DNA of 64,000 bases from Solirubrobacter phytolaccae (GTDB taxonomy: Bacteria; Actinomycetota; Thermoleophilia; Solirubrobacterales; Solirubrobacteraceae), in assembly GCF_027587195.1 (NCBI RefSeq), contig NZ_JAPDDP010000043.1:1-64000 (forward strand), written 5' to 3'. Made by a program: the position numbers and the translations under genes. Every line of letters begins with the position of its first letter. The first letter of the stretch is position 1. Of the stretch, positions 9,061 through 16,674 are shown piece after piece. The notes below the pieces were generated by a model that searched no databases, was not told the origin of the DNA, and saw only the letters and a list, made by a program, of their open reading frames with translations.

Positions 9061-10452
9061 ATGCGCACCGATGCCGCCAACAACGCGGAGCGGGTCCTGC
9101 AGAGCACGATCACGCTGCTGCGGACCGAGCCCGAGGCCAGCCTGGAGGAGATCGCGGCCGCCGCGGGGGTCTCGCGCGCCACGGTCTACCGCCGCTTCGG
9201 GTCCCGCGCGGAGCTGGTCGACACGGCACGCCGCCGCGCGGCCGAGAGCGCCGACGCCAACCAGACCGACGCGCTGCGCCCGCCTGGGGAGCTCGCCGGC
9301 GGCCCCACCCCGCTCGACGTCACCGAGGTCCTCAACAAGGTCCCGCCACACTTGCTCGGCGACCAGATCGTCTCGGAGGCCCAGCGGCTCGCGGGCGTCA
9401 CGTCCGTCGCCCTGTACCTGATCGACCTCGAAGGCACGCACCTGCTGCGGCTGGCGGGCTCGGAGGAGTTCCCGGAGACGCTCGGCCTGCCACTCGCGGT
9501 CGGTCCGGAGCTCCCACGCGAAGGGTTGCTGGCGCTGCGCCGGCGGATCGCGGACGAGCTGCCGGGCAGCGTGCTGGCCCCGCTGTCCCTGCGCGGCCGG
9601 ACGCTCGGGATCCTGCTCGCCGTCGACGCGCCCGAGCACGCGCTCGTCGCGCTCGCGCGCCAGGCCGCGGCGTCGCTGGCGCTGGCCGACGACTACACGG
9701 ACGTGTTCGACATCGCGCGTCGGCGCAAAGAGACCAGCCCGGCCGCGGAGGTCCAGCAGAACCTGCTGCCGCCCCGGATCGCGCGCATCACGGGCGCGCT
9801 GGTCGTCGGCAACGTGCTTCCCGGCTACGAGATCGGCGGCGACTGGTTCGACTACGTCGAGAACCGCGACGGCGCCTGGCTCGGCGTGGCCGACAGCATG
9901 GGCTCGGGCACGACCGCGGCCGCCCTCGGCGCCGTGGCGCTCGGCGCGTTCCGGGCCAAGCGCAAGGTCACCGGCGACCTGGAGGCCGCCGTGCTCGCCA
10001 TCCACGAGACCATCCGCGAGGTCGCCATCGAGGGCGCGTTCGTGAACGCCACGATCGCTCGCTGGCACGCGCCGTCGAGCGCGTTCACCTGGATCACGTG
10101 CGGCGAGCAGCGGCCGTTGCTCATCACCGAGCGGGGCGAGCTGCGCGCGATGGAGAGCGAGACCTACGAGAGCCTCGGGCTAGGCCCGGCCAAGCGCTCG
10201 TTCGCGGTGTCACGCCGCCGCCTCGCTCCCGGCGAGCGGCTGCTGCTCGTCTCCGACGGCGTGCTCGACCGGCGCACCCGCGACGGCGGCACGTTCGGCA
10301 CCGACGGCGTGCGCGCGGCCATCCGCGGCGTCGCCGACGCCGCGCCGGCGGAGACCGTCCGCGCGCTCGAGGACGCGATCACGGCCGCCTCGGCCGACCG
10401 CCTCGAGGACGACGCGACGATCGTGGTCCTTGCCCCCACGAGCCGCAGGTGA
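9061..10452 (+). CDS. TetR-type HTH fused to GAF-like region and SpoIIE/PP2C phosphatase
   Basis: The 463-residue protein starts with a TetR N-terminal DNA-binding domain (residues about 8-55; LEEIAAAAGVSRATVYRRFGSRAEL). A GAF-like sensor follows (about 95-220, QRLAGVTSVALYLIDLEGTHLLRLAG). The C-terminus is a SpoIIE/RsbU PP2C phosphatase (about 235-460) with the EVQQNLLPP entry, GGDWFDYVE metal-binding Asp, a DSMGSGTTAAALGA motif, LLLVSDGVLDRR and a terminal EDDATIVVL metal site. RsbU-type phosphatases normally dephosphorylate anti-sigma antagonists in partner-switching pathways. Joining one to a TetR HTH in a single chain is unusual: the TetR ligand domain has been replaced. GAGGAG lies directly before the ATG, and a perfect palindrome lies just upstream. 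The stop overlaps the start of the next small gene (TGATG). Confidence 0.85.
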   Translation: MRTDAANNAERVLQSTITLLRTEPEASLEEIAAAAGVSRATVYRRFGSRAELVDTARRRAAESADANQTDALRPPGELAGGPTPLDVTEVLNKVPPHLLGDQIVSEAQRLAGVTSVALYLIDLEGTHLLRLAGSEEFPETLGLPLAVGPELPREGLLALRRRIADELPGSVLAPLSLRGRTLGILLAVDAPEHALVALARQAAASLALADDYTDVFDIARRRKETSPAAEVQQNLLPPRIARITGALVVGNVLPGYEIGGDWFDYVENRDGAWLGVADSMGSGTTAAALGAVALGAFRAKRKVTGDLEAAVLAIHETIREVAIEGAFVNATIARWHAPSSAFTWITCGEQRPLLITERGELRAMESETYESLGLGPAKRSFAVSRRRLAPGERLLLVSDGVLDRRTRDGGTFGTDGVRAAIRGVADAAPAETVRALEDAITAASADRLEDDATIVVLAPTSRR

Positions 10453-10727
10453 TGCGGCGCATGCGCTTCCCCTGGCGCCGCCGGCCGCCCGTGCCGGTGG
10501 CCACGCCGGTCCCGGCCGCCGCGAAGCCGCGGCCCGTCCCCGCGGCACCCGCCGACTTCGGCGACCTCGAAGCTCAGGCGCGTTACCACCGCGACCGGCT
10601 CGGCCTCTACCGCGCCCGTATGCACGGCCCGCACGCCACGAGCGTGGGGCGCCTGGAGGAGCTCGAGCGGGCGTCCGCCCAGGCCGACGAGCGGCTCAAG
10701 ACCGCCCGGCGGCTCGGCCACCCCTAG
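10452..10727 (+). CDS. Small basic hypothetical protein
   Basis: The 91-residue protein begins with an Arg- and Pro-rich stretch (MRRMRFPWRRRPPVPVATPVP, about 35 residues). A helical segment follows with DLEAQARYHRDRLGLYRARMHGP and EELERASAQADERLKTA. The start ATG overlaps the stop of the TetR-SpoIIE gene in a TGATG arrangement, so translation is probably coupled. Its stop shares CTAG with the convergent desaturase gene. I do not recognise a family. A role together with the phosphatase is inference from coupling. Confidence 0.6.
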   Translation: MRRMRFPWRRRPPVPVATPVPAAAKPRPVPAAPADFGDLEAQARYHRDRLGLYRARMHGPHATSVGRLEELERASAQADERLKTARRLGHP

Positions 10728-11659
10728 CTCCCGTACCGCTGCTCCTGGCGCTCGCGCGAGATCCGCTGCACGTCCCACGCGAGGCCCGTGGCCTCGAGTG
10801 CGCGGATCAGCAGCGCCGACGGGTCGACCTCCCAGACGCGCAGCCCGTGCGCGGCGGAGGTCGGGAACGCGTGGTGGTTGTTGTGCCACGCCTCCCCCAT
10901 CGACGGCAGCGCGAGCCAGGCGAGGTTGCGCGACTCGTCGCTGGTGGCGAACCGGCGGCGCCCGAACGTGTGGCAGAGCGAGTTGATCGAGAACGTGACG
11001 TGGTGCAGCACCGCCATCCGCACCGCGCCGCCCCACAGCAGCCCGCTCAGGCCGGCGGCGAGCGTCCCGCCGAGCGCGAAGCCGAGCGCGAACGGCAGCG
11101 CGAAGCCCAGGATCACCCACAGCAGGAACGTGCGGTCGACGAAGCGCAGCGCGGGATCGGCGAGCAGGTCGGGCGCGTAGCGCGAGCGCTTGCCGCGCTG
11201 GTCGTGCACGAACAGCCAGCCCATGTGCGCGTGCACCAGGCCGGCGAGCGTGCCGCGCCAGCCGCCGCCGTGGCCGACGTGCGGGCTGTGCGGGTCGCCC
11301 TCCTGGTCGCTGAAGGCGTGGTGCTTGCGGTGGTCGGCGACCCACGAGATCACGGGACCTTCGACGGCGCCGGACCCGCACACGGAGAGCGTCACCCGGA
11401 CCCAGCGCTTGGTCTTGAAGCTGCGGTGCGTGAGGTGGCGGTGGTACCCGACGGTGACGCCGAGCGCCGTGGCGACGTAGAACACGACGAACAGCACGAC
11501 GTCGAGGACGCTGAGCATGCTGCCCCACGACTGCCAGACGGCGACGCCCAGCGCCACGAACGGCAGCACCGTGGCGCTCCCGGTGACGATCCGGTCGACC
11601 GTCTCGTGCTTGACGGGCTCGACGTCGTCGCGGGGCGGGCTGATGGTTACGCCGGACAT
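10724..11659 (-). CDS. Membrane acyl-CoA/fatty acid desaturase
   Basis: The 311-residue protein has hydrophobic segments and the three histidine boxes of membrane-bound desaturases in order: HRHLTH, HRKHH and HNNHH. The spacing and the WGSMLSVLDVVLFVVFYVATALGVTVGYHR start match the delta-9 stearoyl-CoA/OLE1-like group. Such enzymes use di-iron, oxygen and an electron donor to introduce a cis double bond into acyl chains. The ATG at 11659 is preceded by GGAGGTG. A longer in-frame start at 11743 lacks such a site. There is no electron-donor gene next to it. The position of the double bond is a family-level guess. Confidence 0.9.
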   Translation of the reverse strand: MSGVTISPPRDDVEPVKHETVDRIVTGSATVLPFVALGVAVWQSWGSMLSVLDVVLFVVFYVATALGVTVGYHRHLTHRSFKTKRWVRVTLSVCGSGAVEGPVISWVADHRKHHAFSDQEGDPHSPHVGHGGGWRGTLAGLVHAHMGWLFVHDQRGKRSRYAPDLLADPALRFVDRTFLLWVILGFALPFALGFALGGTLAAGLSGLLWGGAVRMAVLHHVTFSINSLCHTFGRRRFATSDESRNLAWLALPSMGEAWHNNHHAFPTSAAHGLRVWEVDPSALLIRALEATGLAWDVQRISRERQEQRYGS

Positions 11660-11802
11660 CCGGCACCTCCGAGAACGAGAATCTACGGTTCTTCGGAAGT
11701 CAGACGGCGCAGTCTGGCGACGTCGTCGCGCGATGCCCTCCACCGTCGAGTCTAGACCTCATGCCGGGTCAGCGATCCTCCGGCGACGGTTACTCGTGCA
11801 GG

Positions 11803-11887
11803 GCGCGGGTAGGAACACCCGCGCGGGGTTGGCGCGACCCCGCGATTCGCCACTTCCAGGCCTATAGATCGGAGCCTCGTCTGAGGC
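11803..11887 (+). promoter_or_regulatory. Leader region with overlapping alternative hairpins before GGDEF-EAL gene
   Basis: Two perfect 8-bp stems share bases. GCGCGGGT (11803-11810) pairs with ACCCGCGC (11817-11824) around a 6-base loop. CGCGGGGT (11822-11829) pairs with ACCCCGCG (11837-11844) around a 7-base loop. Because 11822-11824 belong to both, only one can form at a time. A third stem GCCTC/GAGGC (11874-11878 with 11883-11887) lies close to the likely GTG start at 11902. This could be an attenuator-like leader, but high GC makes chance stems common, and the segment could be an N-terminal extension of the protein if the ATG at 11761 is used. Confidence 0.3.
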
Positions 11888-11901
11888 CTTCTCCCGGCGG
11901 C

Positions 11902-13650
11902 GTGCTCATCCGCGCCGAGCACGCCGCAATCGAGCACGACCTCGACCGGCTGCCGTCCCCCCAGGCGACGGTCGACGGCATGGCCTTGACGCGGTTGACC
12001 CGGCTGGCCGGGAACCTGCTCGGCGTTCCGGTGCAGCTCGTGTCGCGGCTCGTGACCGTCGACACCGCCGAGCCGACGTACTCGAGCCATCTGTGCGCCC
12101 ACGTGGTCGAGTCCGGTGCGCCGCTGATCGTCGAGGACAGCCGCCGCTCGCCGCTCGCCGCGATCCGGGCGGCCAAGCCCAACGCGTACGCCGGGCTGCC
12201 GCTGACGCTGCGCGACGGGCACACGGTCGGCGCGCTGTGCGCGAGCGACAGCACCCCGCGGGCCTGGTCGTCCGCCGACCTGGAGGTGCTGGGCGACCTC
12301 GCGGCCGTCGCGGTCGACATGCTGCAGACCCGCCACGCCGACCGCGCCCGCGAGGGACGCGACGCCCTGACCGGCCTGCCCAGCCGGTCGCTGTTCGCCG
12401 AGCTCACGCGGAACGCGCTGGCCGAGACCGCGCGCACGCACGTCACGGGCGCGATGCTGGCCGTGGGGCTCGACGGCTTCCGGCTCGTCAACGACGCGTT
12501 CGGGCACGACACCGGCGACGCCGTGCTGGTCGCCGTCGCCCAGCGCCTGGCCGCCGGGCTGCGCGGCGAGGGCGCCGTGTGCCGTGTCGGCGGCGACGAG
12601 TTCCTGCTGCTGTGCGAAGGCCTGGACGACGATGCCGACGGCGCCCGGCTTGCAGAGCGCGTGCACCACGAGCTCACCAGCGTCCCGATCGCGGCCGGCG
12701 GGGACGCGATCCTGATCCGCGCGACGGTCGGCGTCGCGCTCGCCGACACGCCCATCCCCGCCGAGCAGCTGATCGACGCCGCGCTCGAGGCGCTCATCCG
12801 CCGCAAGGCCGGAGCCCTCACCGCGACCGGCGCTCCCGACCCCGAGCGGCGCGGGCGCGCCGCGGCGCGGCTGCGGGTCCACCACGCGCTGGCCGGCGCC
12901 CACGAGCGCGGCGAGTTCCACCTCGCCTACCAGCCGCTGTTCGACATCCGCACCGGCGAGCTCGCCAGCCTCGAGGCGCTGCTGCGCTGGACGCACCCGG
13001 ACCTGGGCCGGATCGCCCCCGACGACTTCGTCCCCGCCGCCGAGCGCTCCGGCGCGATCGTGGCGATCGGCGAGTGGACGATCGCCCAGGCCGCCCGCGA
13101 CCTCGCCCGCTGGCGCGCGAACCCGGCGACGCGTGAGCTGACCGTCGCGGTCAACCTCGCCCCCACCCAGCTGCGCACCGCCGGCCTGCCCGGCGTCGTG
13201 CGCGAGGCGCTGGAGGACAACGGGCTGCCCGGCGGCGCGCTCACCCTCGAGATCACCGAGCGCGTCCTGCTCGACGACCGCTCCGGCTACGCCCGCGCGA
13301 TGCACCGGCTGCGTGACCTCGGCGCCCGGATCGCGCTCGACGACTTCGGCACCGGCTACTCCGCGCTCGGCTACCTCACGAGCTTCCCGTTCGACACGAT
13401 CAAGCTCGACCGCTCGTTCGTGGCGGCCCTCGACGGCGATCCGCGCGCGGAGGCGCTCGTCGAGGCGATCACGACGATGGCCACCAAGCTCGGCCTGAGC
13501 ACCGTCGCCGAAGGCGTCGAGACCGCCGCGCAGCTCGAGTGCGTCGCGCAGCTCGGCTGCGACCTCGCGCAGGGCTATCACCTCGCCCGCCCGCTCACGG
13601 CGACCGCCCTCGACGAGCGCGCGAGCTTCCGGCCCGGCGCGACCCGCTGA
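11902..13650 (+). CDS. GAF-GGDEF-EAL cyclic-di-GMP turnover protein
   Basis: The 582-residue protein carries a GAF domain (about 10-145, HLCAHVVESGAPLIVEDSR), a GGDEF domain opened by DALTGLPSR with the active-site motif G230-G231-D232-E233-F234, and an EAL domain with E358-A359-L360, DDFGTGYSAL and KLDRSF. Both catalytic motifs are intact, so it could both make and break cyclic-di-GMP; which activity dominates cannot be told. No transmembrane segment is seen, so it is cytoplasmic. The start is uncertain. An ATG at 11761 gives 47 more residues of low coding character, so I prefer the GTG at 11902. The desaturase is divergent. The HD-GYP protein at 16675 is a second cyclic-di-GMP enzyme nearby. 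Confidence 0.9.
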   Translation: MLIRAEHAAIEHDLDRLPSPQATVDGMALTRLTRLAGNLLGVPVQLVSRLVTVDTAEPTYSSHLCAHVVESGAPLIVEDSRRSPLAAIRAAKPNAYAGLPLTLRDGHTVGALCASDSTPRAWSSADLEVLGDLAAVAVDMLQTRHADRAREGRDALTGLPSRSLFAELTRNALAETARTHVTGAMLAVGLDGFRLVNDAFGHDTGDAVLVAVAQRLAAGLRGEGAVCRVGGDEFLLLCEGLDDDADGARLAERVHHELTSVPIAAGGDAILIRATVGVALADTPIPAEQLIDAALEALIRRKAGALTATGAPDPERRGRAAARLRVHHALAGAHERGEFHLAYQPLFDIRTGELASLEALLRWTHPDLGRIAPDDFVPAAERSGAIVAIGEWTIAQAARDLARWRANPATRELTVAVNLAPTQLRTAGLPGVVREALEDNGLPGGALTLEITERVLLDDRSGYARAMHRLRDLGARIALDDFGTGYSALGYLTSFPFDTIKLDRSFVAALDGDPRAEALVEAITTMATKLGLSTVAEGVETAAQLECVAQLGCDLAQGYHLARPLTATALDERASFRPGATR

Positions 13651-13752
13651 AAAGAGGCTCGCGCGCCGGCCGAAAAGCCCTTAGCATTCGGGACGGAGGG
13701 AAGTCGCGCGGGCCAGGACGCGCTCCATGACAATCATCTGGAGGACTGATCT

Positions 13753-15027
13753 ATGCGATCAGTGGGGTGGGCAGCCACAGGCTGTCTGGTGCTCGCGTTC
13801 GGCGTCGCGGCGTGCGGCGAGGACGACAACGGGGGTGGCGAAGCCACGCCGGCCGGCGGCGGGGAGGCCGCGGGCAAGAGCCTGACGATCTACTCGTCGG
13901 TACCGCTGCAGGGCGCGTCGCGGGTGCAGAGCGAGGCGCTCGTGAACGGCGCCAAGCTGGCGCTCGAGCAGGTGGGCGGCAAGGCCGGCCCGCACACGAT
14001 CAAGTACGAGTCGCTGGACGACTCGACGGCGCAGGCGGGCTCGTGGACGCCGGAGGCCGAGTCCGGCAACGCGCTCAAGGCCTCGCAGGACGACTCGACC
14101 GCGCTCTACATCGGCACGTTGAACTCGGGCGCGGCGAAGGTGTCGATCCCGATCCTCAACGAGGCGCAGATCCCGATGATCTCGCCCGCGAACACGTACG
14201 TGGGCCTGACCACCGACGACCCGGGCTCCGAGCCCGGCGAGCCGGACAAGTACTACCCGACGGGCGAGCGGACCTATACCCGCATCGTCCCGAAGGACAC
14301 GATCCAGGCGGCGGCGCTCGTGACGCTGATGAAGACCGAGGGCTGCACCAAGGTCGCGATGACCAACGACAAGGAGGTCTACGGCGCCGGCCTCGCGCGC
14401 GTGGTCGAGCTGTCCGCGAAGGAGCAGGGCCTGACGCTCACGGCCAATGACGCGATCGACAAGAACGCGTCCAACTACCGCTCGCTGGCGCAGAAGGCCA
14501 AGAAGGACGGCGCGGACTGCTTCCTGTACTCCGGGATCACGGCCAACAACGCGGTCCAGCAGTTCAAGGACTTCGCGTCGGCGCTGGGCCCGGACGCCAA
14601 GCTCTACGGGCCGGACGGCGTCGCCGAGACGGGCTTCGTGTCCGAGAAGGACGGCGGCATCCCGGCCGAGCTCAACGCGCAGGTCAAGGTCACGATCGCC
14701 ACGCTCTCGCCGGACCAGTACCCGCCCGAGGGCCAGGCGTTCTTCAAGGACTTCACGACCAAGTACGGGGTCGACAACCCGGACCCGTACGCGATCTACG
14801 GCTACGAGGCGATGAAGCTGGCGCTCGACGCGATCGAGCGCTCGGAGACCGGCGAGCGGCCCGACATCACGAAGGCGCTGTTCGCGACCAAGGAGCGCTC
14901 GTCGGTGCTCGGCACCTACTCGATCGACGAGAACGGTGACACCACGCTCACCGACTACGGCGTCTACGGCGTCGAGGACGGCGAGCTCAAGTTCGACCAG
15001 ACGATCAAGGCGGCGGCTCAGGGCTAG
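13753..15027 (+). CDS. Branched-chain amino-acid-type ABC transporter substrate-binding lipoprotein
   Basis: The 424-residue protein has a lipoprotein signal peptide with lipobox GVAAC (Cys near residue 22), then a Gly/Glu-rich linker. A periplasmic-binding-protein type I fold of the LivJ/Leu-Ile-Val class follows (YSSVPLQGASRVQSEALVNGAKLALEQVGG; later KVAMTNDKEVYGAGLA and YAIYGYEAMKLALDAIE). TGGAGGA lies ahead of the ATG. The protein would sit on the outer face of the cell membrane and deliver a small polar ligand to a permease. No permease or ATPase gene is next to it, so it is an orphan here. The ligand is unknown; amino acids, amides and aromatic acids are all seen in this class. Confidence 0.88.
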   Translation: MRSVGWAATGCLVLAFGVAACGEDDNGGGEATPAGGGEAAGKSLTIYSSVPLQGASRVQSEALVNGAKLALEQVGGKAGPHTIKYESLDDSTAQAGSWTPEAESGNALKASQDDSTALYIGTLNSGAAKVSIPILNEAQIPMISPANTYVGLTTDDPGSEPGEPDKYYPTGERTYTRIVPKDTIQAAALVTLMKTEGCTKVAMTNDKEVYGAGLARVVELSAKEQGLTLTANDAIDKNASNYRSLAQKAKKDGADCFLYSGITANNAVQQFKDFASALGPDAKLYGPDGVAETGFVSEKDGGIPAELNAQVKVTIATLSPDQYPPEGQAFFKDFTTKYGVDNPDPYAIYGYEAMKLALDAIERSETGERPDITKALFATKERSSVLGTYSIDENGDTTLTDYGVYGVEDGELKFDQTIKAAAQG

Positions 15028-15349
15028 CCGCTTCGCGCAGCGCGGTCTCCGCGCGGATCATCGAACGCAACTCGGCATAGTGGTCGAGCTGATCGTCGCG
15101 CTCCTGAGTCGGCGCGGAGTTGATCAGCTCGGCCATGAGCCGCACGACGGAGCGGTCCAGCGCGCGCAGCAGGTGCAGCACCAGGTCTGTATCGATCGCG
15201 TCGAGCAACAGCTCGCCGGTGCCCAACGCGTCGTCGAGCGCGTCCGGATCATCATCGAGGTAGGCCTGCGCGCCGCGCAGGACGTCGCGGTACGGGCCAT
15301 CGGTGCTGTACCAGATGACGTCGCGCGAGAACTCGATCAGGCCGGCCAT
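15005..15349 (-). CDS. Small helical hypothetical protein
   Basis: The 114-residue acidic protein reads MAGLIEFSRDVIWYSTDGPYRDVLRG and continues as predicted helices with many Asp/Leu pairs (DALDDALGTGELLLDAIDTDL). It has no signal, membrane segment or known motif. It overlaps the 3' end of the convergent binding-protein gene by 23 bases. It is divergent from the DUF457-like gene, only 55 bases away. The ATG at 15349 was chosen because upstream residues in frame are low-complexity Ala/Arg. I do not recognise the family; it could be a spurious frame, but its codon third-position GC bias fits coding. Confidence 0.55.
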   Translation of the reverse strand: MAGLIEFSRDVIWYSTDGPYRDVLRGAQAYLDDDPDALDDALGTGELLLDAIDTDLVLHLLRALDRSVVRLMAELINSAPTQERDDQLDHYAELRSMIRAETALREAASPEPPP

Positions 15350-15404
15350 GCGCCCGGCAGCTTGCCGGAATCCGGCCGACGTCGCGCGTAGGGTCCATCG
15401 CCCC

Positions 15405-15959
15405 GTGCGCGCGACCACCCACCAGATCGCCGGCGTCGGCCTCGCCGTCGTCGCCGCCGCGGCGCTCGAGGCGAGCACCGCGGACGCGGCCGTGCTCGTG
15501 GCCGGCGCGTGGCTTGGCTCTTTGCTCCCCGACGCCGACCGCGCGGGGAGCCGCATCTACCGCACGCGCCGCTTCGAGCGCCGCGCGTGGCCGCTGCGCA
15601 TCCTCGGCTGGTTCGCGCGGCTGCCGCTGCGCGCGCTCATCCTGCTCGGCCATCGCGGGCTCACGCATTCGCTGCTCGCGGTGGCGGCCGGCGCGGCGGC
15701 GGCGTTCGCGCTCGCCTCGCTGCTCGTCCCGTCGGTGGCGAGCGCGGCGGCCGCCGGAGTCGGGATCGGCTACCTCGCGCACGTCGCCGCGGACGCGTGC
15801 ACGCCGAGCGGCGTCCCGCTGCTCGCGCCGCTCTCGCGCCACCGCCACCACCTCCTCCCCCGCTCCGCCCGGATCCCGACGGGCAGCCTGCGCGAGCTTG
15901 CCGTCGCCGCCGTCCTCACCGCCGGCGCGGTCGCGGCGACGTTGCTGCTGACCGGCTGA
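15405..15959 (+). CDS. DUF457/YdjM-type membrane-bound metal-dependent hydrolase
   Basis: The 184-residue protein has several hydrophobic helices and the histidine-rich signature of the LexA-binding/YdjM (DUF457) family: an early THQIAG, ALDA-like SLLPDADRAGS, GHRGLTHS near residue 85 and YLAHVAADACTPSGVPLLAPLSRHRHH near 125-145. These His/Asp residues are thought to bind a metal in the membrane. The physiological substrate is not known for the family. The GTG at 15405 was chosen because the THQIAG motif follows at once; longer in-frame starts run through the divergent hypothetical gene. Confidence 0.8.
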   Translation: MRATTHQIAGVGLAVVAAAALEASTADAAVLVAGAWLGSLLPDADRAGSRIYRTRRFERRAWPLRILGWFARLPLRALILLGHRGLTHSLLAVAAGAAAAFALASLLVPSVASAAAAGVGIGYLAHVAADACTPSGVPLLAPLSRHRHHLLPRSARIPTGSLRELAVAAVLTAGAVAATLLLTG

Positions 15960-15975
15960 CTATCGTGATCCGTGC

Positions 15976-16569
15976 ATGGATCGCACGCGCGCGTCGGACA
16001 ATGAGCGTGAGCGTGCCGTCGACCTGCTGCGCGACGCGGCAGCCCACGGACGGATCACGATCGAGGAGCTCGACGAGCGCTGCGCGGCGGCTTACGGCGC
16101 GGTGACGCGCAGCGAGCTCGCGGTGCTGGTCGACGATCTGCCGAAGCCGCCCCCTCCGCCTCCCTCAGCCGTTCCGCGGCCCGCCCCGGCCCAGCCCGAG
16201 GCACAGGCGCCCGAGCGCAAGCGCCACGAGCCGTTCCCCAGATATCGCGCGCCCGCGCCTCCGCCGTGGGTCAAGCCGTGGCCCGACCTGCGCCCGTGGC
16301 TGCCGGGCTGGCAGATGTTCTCCGTGCTCTGGCACACGCCGGCCGATCCGCGCGATGCCGGCCGGTTGATCCACGCTCACGTCGTCCCGCTGTTCACGGA
16401 GGTCGGGTTCGTGATGGTGCACCGCGGCGAGGACAAGACGATGCTGCAGAACGACCGCGGCGACGTCGTCTGGATCGAGCTGGCCGTCCACGACGCCCAC
16501 ACCGAGACCCACGTGTGGGGCGTCGCACCCCGCGACGTGCGCCAGGGCTTGAAGCGGCTTGCTGCATAG
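15976..16569 (+). CDS. DUF1707 (SHOCT-like) domain protein
   Basis: The 197-residue protein opens with a typical DUF1707 domain (residues about 3-57; RASDNERERAVDLLRDAAAHGRITIEELDERCAAAYGAVTRSEL). A Pro-rich linker (about 58-100) separates it from a C-terminal segment of about 85 residues (MFSVLWHTPADPRDAGRLIH...ELAVHDAHTETHVWGVAP) that I do not recognise. DUF1707 is a short actinobacterial module, often at the N-terminus of membrane-associated or signalling proteins. No membrane helix is visible here. The gene starts 16 bases after the DUF457-like gene, so co-transcription is likely. Confidence 0.85.
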   Translation: MDRTRASDNERERAVDLLRDAAAHGRITIEELDERCAAAYGAVTRSELAVLVDDLPKPPPPPPSAVPRPAPAQPEAQAPERKRHEPFPRYRAPAPPPWVKPWPDLRPWLPGWQMFSVLWHTPADPRDAGRLIHAHVVPLFTEVGFVMVHRGEDKTMLQNDRGDVVWIELAVHDAHTETHVWGVAPRDVRQGLKRLAA

Positions 16570-16674
16570 AACCTTTCGCGGGATGGCTCGAACCCTTTCG
16601 TTTCGTCAGCGCGCCGACCATTCTCGGCGCGCCCGCTCAAGTTCCGGTGCGGCGCTGCCGATACTGCGCCCCGC

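Noticed and set aside
11761-11901. ATG start at 11761 for the GGDEF-EAL gene
   Set aside because: The 47 extra residues look non-coding and hold hairpins; not fully excluded, so the leader is reported with low confidence.
13651-13752. Possible terminator or small RNA between GGDEF-EAL and binding-protein genes
   Set aside because: Only weak GC stems with no T-tract; nothing distinguishes it from background.
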